NCBI GenBank assembly: GCA_942490705.1
Contig: CALNXY010000019.1
Location: 186,001 to 250,000 of the forward strand
DNA length: 64,000 bases
Direction of reading: 5' to 3'
Source: JAGRCP01 sp942490705
Lineage (GTDB): Bacteria; Chloroflexota; Anaerolineae; Caldilineales; Caldilineaceae
Of the stretch, positions 34,438-42,614 are shown one piece after another (within the stretch, counting starts at the first letter, position 1; each line of letters opens with the position of its first letter). Position numbers and translations under genes: made by a program. The notes below the pieces were generated by a model, which made no database searches, was not told the origin of the DNA, and was given only the letters and a program-made list of their open reading frames with translations.

Positions 34438-35427
34438 ATGCAAAAAACGACCGTTCGCGCCGGCAGCAATATCGCCTTCATCAAGTATTGGGGCGTTGCC
34501 GACCCATCAATCAACCTGCCGCTCAACAACTCGATCAGCATGACGTTGGCCGAAGCCTTTACGACCACGACTTTGGAGTGGGTCGAGCAGGGACTGGCAA
34601 GTGACGAAATTACCCTTGATGGCGAGCGTCTCTCGCCGCAAGCCGCAACTCGACTGGTCGCTCATCTTGATCTATTGCGCGGCCTAACTCATGTCGACTA
34701 CCGCGCGCGTGTCGTGAGTCGCAACAATTTCCCCATGGCCTCCGGCATTGCCAGCTCCGCCAGCGGCTTTGCCGCCCTAACTGTGGCAGGAACCCGTTCA
34801 CTGGGGCTCGATTTGGGCCCAACCGAGCTCTCTGCATTGGCGCGCCGCGGCAGCGGCTCGGCCAGCCGTAGTCTCTTTGGCGGCTTTGTTGAATGGGAAC
34901 AGGGTCATGACGATGCCAGCAGCGTCGCCTTTCAACGCCACGCAGCAGACTACTGGGATCTGGTCGATGTCGTCGTGGTCGTGTCGAGCGCGGTCAAGCA
35001 CGTCAGCAGCGCCGGCGGCCACACCCTGGCGGCCACGAGCCCCCTCAACGCAGGGCGCATCGCTAGCCTTGACGAAGCCCTGTCAGCCGTCCGCGAGGCT
35101 ATTGATCGTCGCGATCTGAACCGCCTGGGTCCAGTGATCGAGCAAGATGCCCTGGCCATGCACGGCGTGATGATGACGAGCACCCCCAGCCTGCTCTACT
35201 GGCAGCCAGGCACTCTGGAGATCCTCCAGGCCGTCCGGCGCTGGCGCGAGTATGATCGCCTGCCGGTCTATTTCACCATCGACGCCGGCCCCAACGTGCA
35301 CCTCATCTGCGAGCGGAACACCGTACAACCATTGCTCGAACGGCTGAGCGCATTGGCCAGCGTCAAGCGGACCATCGTCAGCGGTCCAGGCCCGGCGCCC
35401 CATGCGATGGACGAGCATCTCTTCTGA
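34438..35427 (+). CDS. mvaD: Diphosphomevalonate (or phosphomevalonate) decarboxylase
   Basis: A 329-residue GHMP-superfamily decarboxylase of isoprenoid synthesis. Typical segments are GSNIAFIKYWG at the start, LPLNNSISMTL, FPMASGIASSASGFAALT (ATP loop) and RRGSGSASRSLFGGFVEW, followed by FTIDAGPNVHLI and IVSGPGPAP. Some Chloroflexota use a variant of this enzyme that decarboxylates mevalonate 5-phosphate, in a pathway finished by isopentenyl phosphate kinase; which substrate applies here is not settled from sequence. Other mevalonate genes are not in the window. Confidence 0.9.
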   Translation: MQKTTVRAGSNIAFIKYWGVADPSINLPLNNSISMTLAEAFTTTTLEWVEQGLASDEITLDGERLSPQAATRLVAHLDLLRGLTHVDYRARVVSRNNFPMASGIASSASGFAALTVAGTRSLGLDLGPTELSALARRGSGSASRSLFGGFVEWEQGHDDASSVAFQRHAADYWDLVDVVVVVSSAVKHVSSAGGHTLAATSPLNAGRIASLDEALSAVREAIDRRDLNRLGPVIEQDALAMHGVMMTSTPSLLYWQPGTLEILQAVRRWREYDRLPVYFTIDAGPNVHLICERNTVQPLLERLSALASVKRTIVSGPGPAPHAMDEHLF

Positions 35428-35581
35428 TCGCGCGTGCTGGTGCAGCGCGGCCGACGGAGAAGGGTCTCTCCCGGCTGCGACGATTTACGGTTCTTGTTCG
35501 TTTGCACAGGAAATCTCGCCAATCCTCCGAACCGAAAGCAATTTTCGGCGGAAATTGAGGAATTCTGATAGTTCCTTACCG

Positions 35582-35611
35582 TTGCGCGCTTGCTGCAAAT
35601 GGTGTTATAGT
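35582..35611 (+). promoter_or_regulatory. Probable promoter for the dhaK cluster
   Basis: -35 TTGCGC at 35582-35587, 18-bp spacer, -10 TATAGT at 35606-35611 with TG extension at 35603-35604. Confidence 0.5.
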
Positions 35612-35716
35612 ACCTGTCATTGCGAAGCATGATTGCGCCGGTCACTGACTGACGTCGTTGATAGATCTATGCGTCTCCCTACCCACCTATCAATGCCCGC
35701 CAGGGCTCAGCATCTT

Positions 35717-35736
35717 TTCACAAGTCTACTTGTGAA
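35717..35736. promoter_or_regulatory. Perfect 20-bp palindrome, likely operator
   Basis: ttcacaagt (35717-35725), ct, acttgtgaa (35728-35736). It lies about 110 bp downstream of the predicted promoter and 138 bp upstream of dhaK. The binding protein is unknown; GntR, LacI and TetR families use sites of this shape. Confidence 0.6.
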
Positions 35737-35873
35737 GAAGCGGCCCGACGCGGTTGAGACAATTCTCCGATCGATGCACGCGTACGGTTGACGCCCGCCC
35801 GCGAGGGGCCGTCGCCCAGACTTGTCGAGCAACCATTTATCGCCAACTTCAATTAGTCAGAACCGAGGTTCCC

Positions 35874-36872
35874 ATGAAAAAGATCTTAAACAGCCCCGCC
35901 GATTTTGTATTTGAAATGCTTGACGGCCTCATCAAAGCGCACCCGGATCAATTGGCTTTTGAGGAAGAGCCCCAGTGCATCGTGCGCGCCGACGCGCCGG
36001 TCGAGGGCAAAGTTGCCCTGGCCACCGGCGGCGGCTCGGGACACTTGCCCGTCTTCCTGGGCTATGTGGGCAAGGGCATGCTGGACGGCTGCGCAGTTGG
36101 CGACGTCTTTGCCTCCCCCAGCGCCGACCAGATGTTGACCGTAACCAAGCGCATCGACGGCGGCAAGGGCGTCGTCTACATCTACGGCAACTATGGCGGC
36201 GACGTCATGAATTTTGACATGTCGACTGAAATGGCCGAGATGGAGGACATCGACGTGCGAACCGTGCTCGTGCGCGATGACGTTGCCTCAGCACCGCCGG
36301 AAGAGGCCGACCGCCGCCGCGGCGTGGCGGCGATGGTTTTCGCCTTCAAGACGGCCGGCGCCAAGGCTGATATGGGCGGCGATCTGGATGATGTCGTGCG
36401 TGTTGCCGAAAAGACCCTTGCACGCGCCCGAACCATGGGCGTCGCCCTCTCTCCATGCACGGTGCCCATGGCCGGCACGCCGACCTTCACCATCGGCGAG
36501 GATGAGATGGAAATTGGGATGGGCATCCACGGTGAGCCAGGCGTCAAGCGGGAGAAGCTGCAGAGCGCCGACCAGATCACCGAGCGGATGATGAGCGCCA
36601 TCCTAGAGGACTTGCAGCCCGCGGCCGGCGATCGCTTAGCTGTGATGGTCAACGGCCTGGGCGCAACGCCGCCTGAAGAACTCTACATCATCTACCGCAA
36701 GGTCCACGATATTCTGAACGAGCGCGGGATCGACGTCTACCGGGCCTATGTGGGCGAATATGCCACCTCCATGGAAATGGCGGGCGCATCGATCACGCTG
36801 CTCAACGTCGATGATGAGTTGGCCGAGTTGCTCGACCATCCGGCTCAGACGCCGTTCTTCACCCAAATTTAA
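35874..36872 (+). CDS. DhaK-type dihydroxyacetone/tetrulose kinase, substrate-binding subunit
   Basis: A 332-residue DhaK homologue. The substrate-binding residues of DhaK are present: H57 in GGGSGH, D110 in NYGGDVMNFD, and the covalent histidine H219 in GMGIHGEPG. The family motif GGGSGHEP is GGGSGHLPVFLGYVGKGM here, a change I associate with DhaK relatives acting on other ketoses such as erythrulose. The GAGGTT ribosome-binding site supports the ATG at 35874. It precedes dhaL and an LsrB/RbsA-type importer, so it probably phosphorylates a sugar taken up by that system or a product of it. Confidence 0.87.
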   Translation: MKKILNSPADFVFEMLDGLIKAHPDQLAFEEEPQCIVRADAPVEGKVALATGGGSGHLPVFLGYVGKGMLDGCAVGDVFASPSADQMLTVTKRIDGGKGVVYIYGNYGGDVMNFDMSTEMAEMEDIDVRTVLVRDDVASAPPEEADRRRGVAAMVFAFKTAGAKADMGGDLDDVVRVAEKTLARARTMGVALSPCTVPMAGTPTFTIGEDEMEIGMGIHGEPGVKREKLQSADQITERMMSAILEDLQPAAGDRLAVMVNGLGATPPEELYIIYRKVHDILNERGIDVYRAYVGEYATSMEMAGASITLLNVDDELAELLDHPAQTPFFTQI

Positions 36873-36948
36873 GGGTCTTCAACTGCGATTGAAGTCTGTA
36901 AGAGGTTTGACGACGAGTTTCCGTACTCAGTGAATGAAGGAGTGGATA

Positions 36949-37578
36949 GTGGCTGAACAGATTTCAGCGGGCGCGGTGGTTGCCGCCATGCAGCGCGCCG
37001 CCGAGGTGCTGGCCGCAGAGAGCGATTACCTCACCTCGCTCGACCAAGCGATGGGCGACGGTGACATGGGCATTACGATGGCCAAGATTGCCACGGCCCT
37101 TGAAGCCTATGCCACGGAAGAGTCCGCCGAAGACATCGGTCAATTCCTGGCCAAGGCCGGCATGGCTGCCAACCGGGCCGGCTCGTCGACGATGGGCACG
37201 CTAATTGCAACGGCGCTTATGCGCGCCGGCAAGGAGGTGAAGGGGCAGTCCTCCCTCAGCAACGCCGATCTGGTGATCATGTTCAACGCGGCAGACCAGG
37301 GCATGCAGGACCGGGGCAAGGCCAAGCTTGGCGACAAGACGATCATCGACGCCATTCACCCCGCAGCCCAGGCCTTTGAAGCTGCCATCGACGACGGCGC
37401 AACGCGGGAAGAGGCTGGTCATCGTGCGCTTGAAGCCGCGGCCGAGGGCCGCGACAGCGTGACGCCGCTGCGCAGCAAGATCGGGCGGGCCAGCTGGCTG
37501 GGTGAACGCAGCGAGGGCCAGCTGGATGCCGGCTGTGCCATGTTTGTGCTCGTGTTGGAAGGCATTGTCAATCCCTGA
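36949..37578 (+). CDS. DhaL-type kinase nucleotide-binding subunit
   Basis: A 209-residue DhaL homologue, the nucleotide-carrying helical-barrel subunit. The Asp cluster that binds two Mg2+ ions is D32, D37 and D39 in LDQAMGDGDMGITM; the usual histidine after the last Asp (GDGDHG) is methionine here. GSSTMGTL and the C-terminal DAGCAMFVL match the family. The start is taken as GTG 36949, preceded by AAGGAG at 6 nt. There is no PTS-type DhaM in the window, so it may use ATP directly with DhaK. It is 76 bp downstream of dhaK. Confidence 0.87.
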   Translation: MAEQISAGAVVAAMQRAAEVLAAESDYLTSLDQAMGDGDMGITMAKIATALEAYATEESAEDIGQFLAKAGMAANRAGSSTMGTLIATALMRAGKEVKGQSSLSNADLVIMFNAADQGMQDRGKAKLGDKTIIDAIHPAAQAFEAAIDDGATREEAGHRALEAAAEGRDSVTPLRSKIGRASWLGERSEGQLDAGCAMFVLVLEGIVNP

Positions 37579-37694
37579 GCGAATCGTGGTGATTCGACGC
37601 AGCGTCTTACGCACGTGGGATAAAGCCTCGACGAACTGTCGATTCGCATTTTGTCAATTGTGTAGTTCAACCGATTCAAAAAGGAGCTAGACCC

Positions 37695-38738
37695 ATGAGA
37701 AAGTTGTTCGTATTGTTGGCAGCAACAGTTGTGCTGGCGCTGATCGCCGGCTGTGCTGCGCCCGTGGCCCCAGCGGCCACCGACGCAGGGAGCGATAGCG
37801 GAAGCGAAGCCGCAGCTGCGGAGAGCGGTGACGAGCTCGTCTTTACAACCGTTGTCAAGATCGCCGGTATCAACTGGTTTGACCGCATGGAAGATGGCGT
37901 CAACGCCTGGGGCGAAGAGAGTGGCGTCAATGCCAGCCTGGTTGGTCCGGCCGAGGCCGATGCCGCCCAGCAGATCCCGATCATCGAAGACTTGATCGCC
38001 CAGAATGTCGATGCGCTGTGCGTCGTGCCCATGGATCCGGAACAGCTTGATCCGGTCCTGCAAAAGGCCATGGAGGCCGGTATCACGGTCATCACCCATG
38101 AGGCATCGAATCAGCTGAATATGGATTACGACATCGAAGCCTTCGACAACTTGGCCTTTGGCGCCGGCCTGATGGACCTCTTGGCCGCCGAGATGGGCGA
38201 AGAAGGCGAATACGCGGTCTTCGTCGGCAGCCTTGGCTCCAAGACCCACAACGAGTGGGTTGATGGCGGCATTGCACGCCAGGAAGAGGCCTACCCGAAC
38301 ATGGTCCTGGTCGGCGACAAGAACGAGAGCTTTGATGACTCTGAGATTGCCTACCAGAAGGCCAAGGAAATCCTGGCTGCCTATCCCAACATTAAGGGCT
38401 TCCAGGGCAGCGCTTCCACTGACGTCGCCGGCATCGGCCGCGCCGTTGAAGAAGCGGGCCTGCAGGACTCCGTGGCCGTCGTCGGCACCAGTCTGCCCTC
38501 GATCGCTGGTGACCTGTTGACGACCGGCGCGATTGACGCCATCGGCTTCTGGGATCCCGCGGTGGCGGGTGCAGCCTGCAATCGCATCGCCCAGATGCAC
38601 ATTGCCGGCGAGGAAATCGGTGAAGGCACCGATCTCGGCATTGAGGGCTACAACAGCCTGATCGCCATTGACAACGTCCTGTACGGCGATGCCGCGGTCT
38701 ACGTCGATGCCGAAACGGCCGGGGACTATCCGTTCTAG
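37695..38738 (+). CDS. LsrB/RhaS-like sugar-binding lipoprotein of an ABC importer
   Basis: A 347-residue periplasmic-binding-protein type I (RbsB superfamily) lipoprotein with lipobox LIAGC (C20). The mature part resembles the autoinducer-2/rhamnose binding subgroup: KIAGINWFDRMEDGVNAWGEESGVNASLVGPAEADAAQQIPIIEDLIAQ, THEASN near residue 135, and GTSLPSIAGDLLTTGAIDAIGFWDP. The tail AGDYPF parallels the KYDF end of LsrB. Substrate is probably a small sugar or polyol. It has a strong AAAGGAG ribosome-binding site. A palindrome cluster separates it from the ATPase gene, as is common where the binding protein must be made in excess. Confidence 0.87.
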   Translation: MRKLFVLLAATVVLALIAGCAAPVAPAATDAGSDSGSEAAAAESGDELVFTTVVKIAGINWFDRMEDGVNAWGEESGVNASLVGPAEADAAQQIPIIEDLIAQNVDALCVVPMDPEQLDPVLQKAMEAGITVITHEASNQLNMDYDIEAFDNLAFGAGLMDLLAAEMGEEGEYAVFVGSLGSKTHNEWVDGGIARQEEAYPNMVLVGDKNESFDDSEIAYQKAKEILAAYPNIKGFQGSASTDVAGIGRAVEEAGLQDSVAVVGTSLPSIAGDLLTTGAIDAIGFWDPAVAGAACNRIAQMHIAGEEIGEGTDLGIEGYNSLIAIDNVLYGDAAVYVDAETAGDYPF

Positions 38739-38773
38739 GTGGCAGACGCATAATTAGCAGACGTGTAATTAAT

Positions 38774-38822
38774 AATGTAGAGACGTTGCAATGCAACGTC
38801 TCTACATTGCAACGTCTCTACA
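38774..38822. repeat. Palindromic repeat with an extra arm copy
   Basis: A perfect 17-bp inverted repeat (38774-38790 and 38792-38808) of a gtagagacgttgca unit, followed at 38808-38822 by a third copy of the right arm (tgcaacgtctctaca). It is an REP/MITE-like element inside the transporter operon. Confidence 0.9.
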
Positions 38823-38899
38823 GTTCAACGTCTTCCCCCCATGATTCACGACGTTTCTACTGCATCCTCATCTCACCAACCCAGTAGGTTCTTCCTCTC

Positions 38900-40393
38900 A
38901 TGGCTGAAGAATTACTCCGCCTCACCGACATCTACAAATCGTTTGCCGGCGTGCGCGCCCTGCGCGGCGTCGACCTGACTATCGTACCGGGTCGCATCCA
39001 CTGCCTGGTCGGTGAAAACGGCTGTGGCAAATCCACGCTGATCAAAGTCATTGCCGGCGTTTATGCCCGAGATCGCGGCGAAATTCTCATCAATGGCAAC
39101 CAGTATGAACGCCTCCACCCAATCGACGCGATTCGGGAAGGCATTCAAGTCATTTATCAGGACTTCTCCCTCTTTCCCAATCTAACCGTGGCCGAAAACA
39201 TTGCGCTCAACGAGGAGTTGGCCGACGGTCGCCGCTTTGTCAACTGGCGCTACGTGCGCGAGGTTGCTGCCGACGCGCTGGAGCAGATTGAAGTCGACAT
39301 CCCGCTTGATGCCCGCGTCGAGGAGGTCTCGGTGGCCAACAAGCAACTCATCGCGATTTCCAAGGCCTTACGCCAAAATGCTCGCCTAATCATCATGGAC
39401 GAGCCGACCAGCGCCCTAACCGAACGCGAAATCCGCTCTCTCCTCGACGTGATTCATAAATTGCAGGCCAGAGGCATTGCCTTCCTCTTTGTGAGCCATA
39501 AGCTTAACGAAGTACTGGCCATCTCCGAAACAATGGTCGTTATGCGCAATGGGCGCATCGTCAGTACCGGCGATGCCGAGGAATATGACACGGCCCGCCT
39601 CATCTTCGAGATGACCGGTCAGAAAATCACTGAGGAAGCTTACCTCTTCGAGCCAGACATGACCGAAACGCCCCTGTTGCGCGTCGAGGACCTGAGCGCC
39701 GGCGACGTGTTGGAAGAGGTTACGTTTGAGCTGCGACGCGGGGAGATCGTTGGCGTCACGGGGCTGCTCGGGTCGGGACGCACAGAATTGGCCTTGGCGC
39801 TTTACGGTCTGATCCCGATTGAAACGGGTCGTATTGTCGTTGACGGGACCGACGCAAAAATCAAGAATGTCCAGGACGCGATTGCGCTGGGCATCGGTTA
39901 CGTTCCCGAGGATCGGTTGACCGAGGGTCTTTTTCTCGAACAATCTATCGCCAACAACGTTGTCGTGCGCACCATCGATCAGTTGCGTGGCGCCTTCGGT
40001 CTCACGAACTTGAATCGAGTCAACCAGGAGGTCGATGAGTGGGTGGACAAGATGCGCATCAAGACGCCCAATCCGGCGCTGCCGGCAAAGACGCTCTCCG
40101 GCGGGAACCAGCAACGCGTTGTGCTGGCCAAATGGCTGGCCAGTAATCCAAGGCTGATGATCCTGAACGGCCCCACCGTCGGCGTTGATATTGGATCCAA
40201 GAATGAGTTACATGAAATGATAAAGGAACTCGCCGGTGAAGGCATGGGCCTGCTAGTGATCTCCGACGATATCCCGGAACTGCTCCAGACCTGCAATCGC
40301 ATTCTGTTGCTGCGCAATGGGCGCATTGCAGAGGAGCTGCTGCCCGAAGAGACCAGTGAAAATGAACTGGCCGCCAAATTGATTGAGGAATAG
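38900..40393 (+). CDS. RbsA/LsrA-type sugar ABC transporter ATPase (two NBDs)
   Basis: A 497-residue ATPase with two nucleotide-binding domains. NBD1 has Walker A GENGCGKS (38-45), a degenerate signature VSVANKQLIAISKAL as usual for this family, and Walker B IIMDEPTSAL (D167, E168). NBD2 has the typical altered Walker A GLLGSGRTE, a good signature LSGGNQQR, and a Walker B that reads LMILNGPTVGVD: the expected Asp-Glu pair is N423-G424. NBD2 may thus be catalytically dead. It is followed by two permeases with overlapping or close starts. Confidence 0.92.
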   Translation: MAEELLRLTDIYKSFAGVRALRGVDLTIVPGRIHCLVGENGCGKSTLIKVIAGVYARDRGEILINGNQYERLHPIDAIREGIQVIYQDFSLFPNLTVAENIALNEELADGRRFVNWRYVREVAADALEQIEVDIPLDARVEEVSVANKQLIAISKALRQNARLIIMDEPTSALTEREIRSLLDVIHKLQARGIAFLFVSHKLNEVLAISETMVVMRNGRIVSTGDAEEYDTARLIFEMTGQKITEEAYLFEPDMTETPLLRVEDLSAGDVLEEVTFELRRGEIVGVTGLLGSGRTELALALYGLIPIETGRIVVDGTDAKIKNVQDAIALGIGYVPEDRLTEGLFLEQSIANNVVVRTIDQLRGAFGLTNLNRVNQEVDEWVDKMRIKTPNPALPAKTLSGGNQQRVVLAKWLASNPRLMILNGPTVGVDIGSKNELHEMIKELAGEGMGLLVISDDIPELLQTCNRILLLRNGRIAEELLPEETSENELAAKLIEE

Positions 40394-40397
40394 CGTT

Positions 40398-41393
40398 GTG
40401 AATCGGATCTTACGCAGCAACGAAGCCCTCGTTGCCATTACCATTCTCGCCCTCTCGCTGCTCATTGGCTTGACCAACCCAGTCTTTTTCACCGTTGGCA
40501 ATCTCTTTGATCTGCTGCGCAGCATGAGCGTCATGCTGATTTTTGCCATGGGCGTGCTGATCGTGATCATCTCCGGTGGAATCGATGTCTCCTTTACCGC
40601 CATTGCAATTTTTGCACTCTATTCGACCACTCGCCTGATGCTTGCATTCATGCCCGATGCGCCTATTTGGATCGGCTTCCTGATCGCAGGTTCGATCGGC
40701 CTGCTGCTCGGCTTGATCAACGCCTTTTTTATTGCGCAGTTCAACTTACCGACGCTCATCGTCACTTTAGGCACGCTGAGCATGTTCCACGGCTTCCTTC
40801 TCTTTGCCATCGGCAACAACATCATTCGCGACGTGCCGCCGAGCATGACGGAGTTTGCCCGTTCGGCGCTGGTCACGGTGCCGCAGGGGCGTGGTGTTGC
40901 GAACCTGCACCCGGCGATTCTGATTTCGTTGGCTTCAACCATCGTGGTCTGGTTGCTCCTGGACTTCACCATGCTCGGCCGCAGCGTCTACGCGCTGGGC
41001 GGCTCGCGCGAGGCGACAGAGCGTGCCGGCTTCAACATCGCACGCACGCAATACTTCATCTACGGCTTTGTTGGCCTGCTTTCGGGCATCGCGGGCATGA
41101 CCTTCGGCTCCATGGCGCGCCAGGCCAATCCGCAGGACCTGGTGGGTACCGAGTTGGCCGTCATCGCTGCGGTCGTGCTGGGCGGCGCCCAGCTTACGGG
41201 CGGGCGCGGTACCGTCATCGGCTCGGTGCTGGGCGTCATCCTGGTCGTGATCGCCAACAACAGCCTGATTTTGATCGGTGTGCCGTCCGTGTGGCAGCGC
41301 GTCGTCATCGGCATGATCATCCTGATCGGCACGGGCCTGCCCGCCATCCAGGCGCGCCGGTCCGGCAAGCAGAGCTTCGGCCTGGCGGACTGA
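40398..41393 (+). CDS. RbsC/LsrC-type ABC transporter permease
   Basis: A 331-residue BPD_transp_2 family permease with eight to ten predicted helices. Family marks are SGGIDVSFTAIA near residue 60, GTLSMFHGFLLF, the cytoplasmic coupling loop YALGGSREATERAGFN, and AAVVLGGAQLTGGRGTVIGS. The start is taken as GTG 40398, with GAGG from the ATPase stop region about 9 nt upstream. A TTG at 40383 would overlap the ATPase gene. It pairs with the next permease to form the channel. Confidence 0.9.
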   Translation: MNRILRSNEALVAITILALSLLIGLTNPVFFTVGNLFDLLRSMSVMLIFAMGVLIVIISGGIDVSFTAIAIFALYSTTRLMLAFMPDAPIWIGFLIAGSIGLLLGLINAFFIAQFNLPTLIVTLGTLSMFHGFLLFAIGNNIIRDVPPSMTEFARSALVTVPQGRGVANLHPAILISLASTIVVWLLLDFTMLGRSVYALGGSREATERAGFNIARTQYFIYGFVGLLSGIAGMTFGSMARQANPQDLVGTELAVIAAVVLGGAQLTGGRGTVIGSVLGVILVVIANNSLILIGVPSVWQRVVIGMIILIGTGLPAIQARRSGKQSFGLAD

Positions 41394-41436
41394 TCCCGCG
41401 GCTTCCATCTTGACACGAAAGACGGACCAGATTCTC

Positions 41437-42471
41437 ATGCAAGAGCTTGAACCCACACAACCACGCAAGCGCTTCAATTTTGATAGCCACACGCTGCGCC
41501 TGCTCGCGATCACCGTCGTGATCTTCATCGCCTTTAGCCTGCTGCTGCCGGGCAAGTTTTTCACCGTGCGCAACATGCAGTCGATGGCCGTACAGTTTCC
41601 CGAGTTTGGCATCCTGGCCTTTGCCATCATGATCACCATGCTGACCGGGGGCATTGACCTCTCCATTGCCGGCACGGCCAATTTATCGGCCATTGCCGCG
41701 GCGCTCATATTGACCCGTCTGGGCGGCGATCCCGGCGCGGGGATGACGCCATTCGTCGTCATTCCGCTGGCTGTGGTGGCCGCGCTCCTCGTTGGCTCAG
41801 TCTGTGGCTTGATCAACGGCCTGCTTGTCTCGAGGGTTGGCATTACGCCCATTCTGGCCACGCTGGGTACGGGGTCGCTCTACACCGGCCTCTCTTACGT
41901 GATCACCGGCGGTCCGGCCATCACCACGACCCAACTGGCGCTGATCGGCAACGGCTCGGTGTTGGGCGTCCCCATTCCAGTCATCATCTTCATCGTGATC
42001 GCCATCGTCTTTATGATCATGCTCAACCGCACGACCTTTGGCTTCAACGTCTACATGCTGGGGACGAATCCTACGGCCGCGCTCTTCTCCGGGATCAACA
42101 GCGACCGTGTGCTCCTTCGCACCTACTGGATCGCCGGGGTCGTGTCGAGCATTGCCGGGTTGATCTTTCTTGCCCGGGCCAACTCGGCCAAGCCGGATTA
42201 CGGCGCGTCGTTTATTCTGCTCACGGTTCTCATCGCGATTCTGGGCGGCGTCAGCTACACCGGCGGTGTGGGTACGGTCTCCGGGCTCGTGCTGGCCGTC
42301 CTCTGTATTCAGTTTCTCTCCACCGGTCTCAACATGCTGATGCTGGAACTCTCCGGTTCCAGTTCAGCGATCTTCTTCCGGCAGTTCGCCTGGGGCGCGC
42401 TGTTGCTCCTGGTCATGGTCATCAACTACTACACTGAACAACGACAGCAGCGGCGGATTGGACGACAGTAG
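41437..42471 (+). CDS. RbsC/LsrD-type ABC transporter permease (second subunit)
   Basis: A 344-residue paralogue of the preceding permease: TGGIDLSIAGTANLSAIAA, ATLGTGSLYTGLSYV, coupling loop YMLGTNPTAALFSGIN, and LGGVSYTGGVGTVSG. A positively charged start (PRKRFNFD) precedes the first helix. Two distinct permeases with one fused ATPase and one binding protein is the Lsr arrangement. The ATG at 41437 is preferred over a TTG at 41410, but its ribosome-binding site is weak. Confidence 0.9.
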   Translation: MQELEPTQPRKRFNFDSHTLRLLAITVVIFIAFSLLLPGKFFTVRNMQSMAVQFPEFGILAFAIMITMLTGGIDLSIAGTANLSAIAAALILTRLGGDPGAGMTPFVVIPLAVVAALLVGSVCGLINGLLVSRVGITPILATLGTGSLYTGLSYVITGGPAITTTQLALIGNGSVLGVPIPVIIFIVIAIVFMIMLNRTTFGFNVYMLGTNPTAALFSGINSDRVLLRTYWIAGVVSSIAGLIFLARANSAKPDYGASFILLTVLIAILGGVSYTGGVGTVSGLVLAVLCIQFLSTGLNMLMLELSGSSSAIFFRQFAWGALLLLVMVINYYTEQRQQRRIGRQ

Positions 42472-42614
42472 AAGCGTCAGGAAAAGCCACGCGCAAAAAC
42501 GACAGAGGAAGCGTTCTAACGGCCTAGAGAAAGCAGCGTTTCCCAAACGGTCTGGACTGCCTCTGTGACGTAGTGCGCGCTGTCATGCAAATCATCTCAC
42601 GAAAGGACAGTGCT

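Larger units (their letters stand above)
35428..35873. other. Long upstream region of the kinase-transporter cluster
   Basis: 446 bases between mvaD and dhaK. It contains a probable promoter (35582-35611) and a perfect 20-bp palindrome (35717-35736). No convincing riboswitch or small gene was found; the frame that opens at 35754 lacks a ribosome-binding site before 35874. Confidence 0.6.

Noticed and set aside
37419..38600. 393-codon minus-strand open frame
   Set aside because: It is antisense to the sugar-binding lipoprotein and the end of dhaL, both clearly coding on the plus strand.
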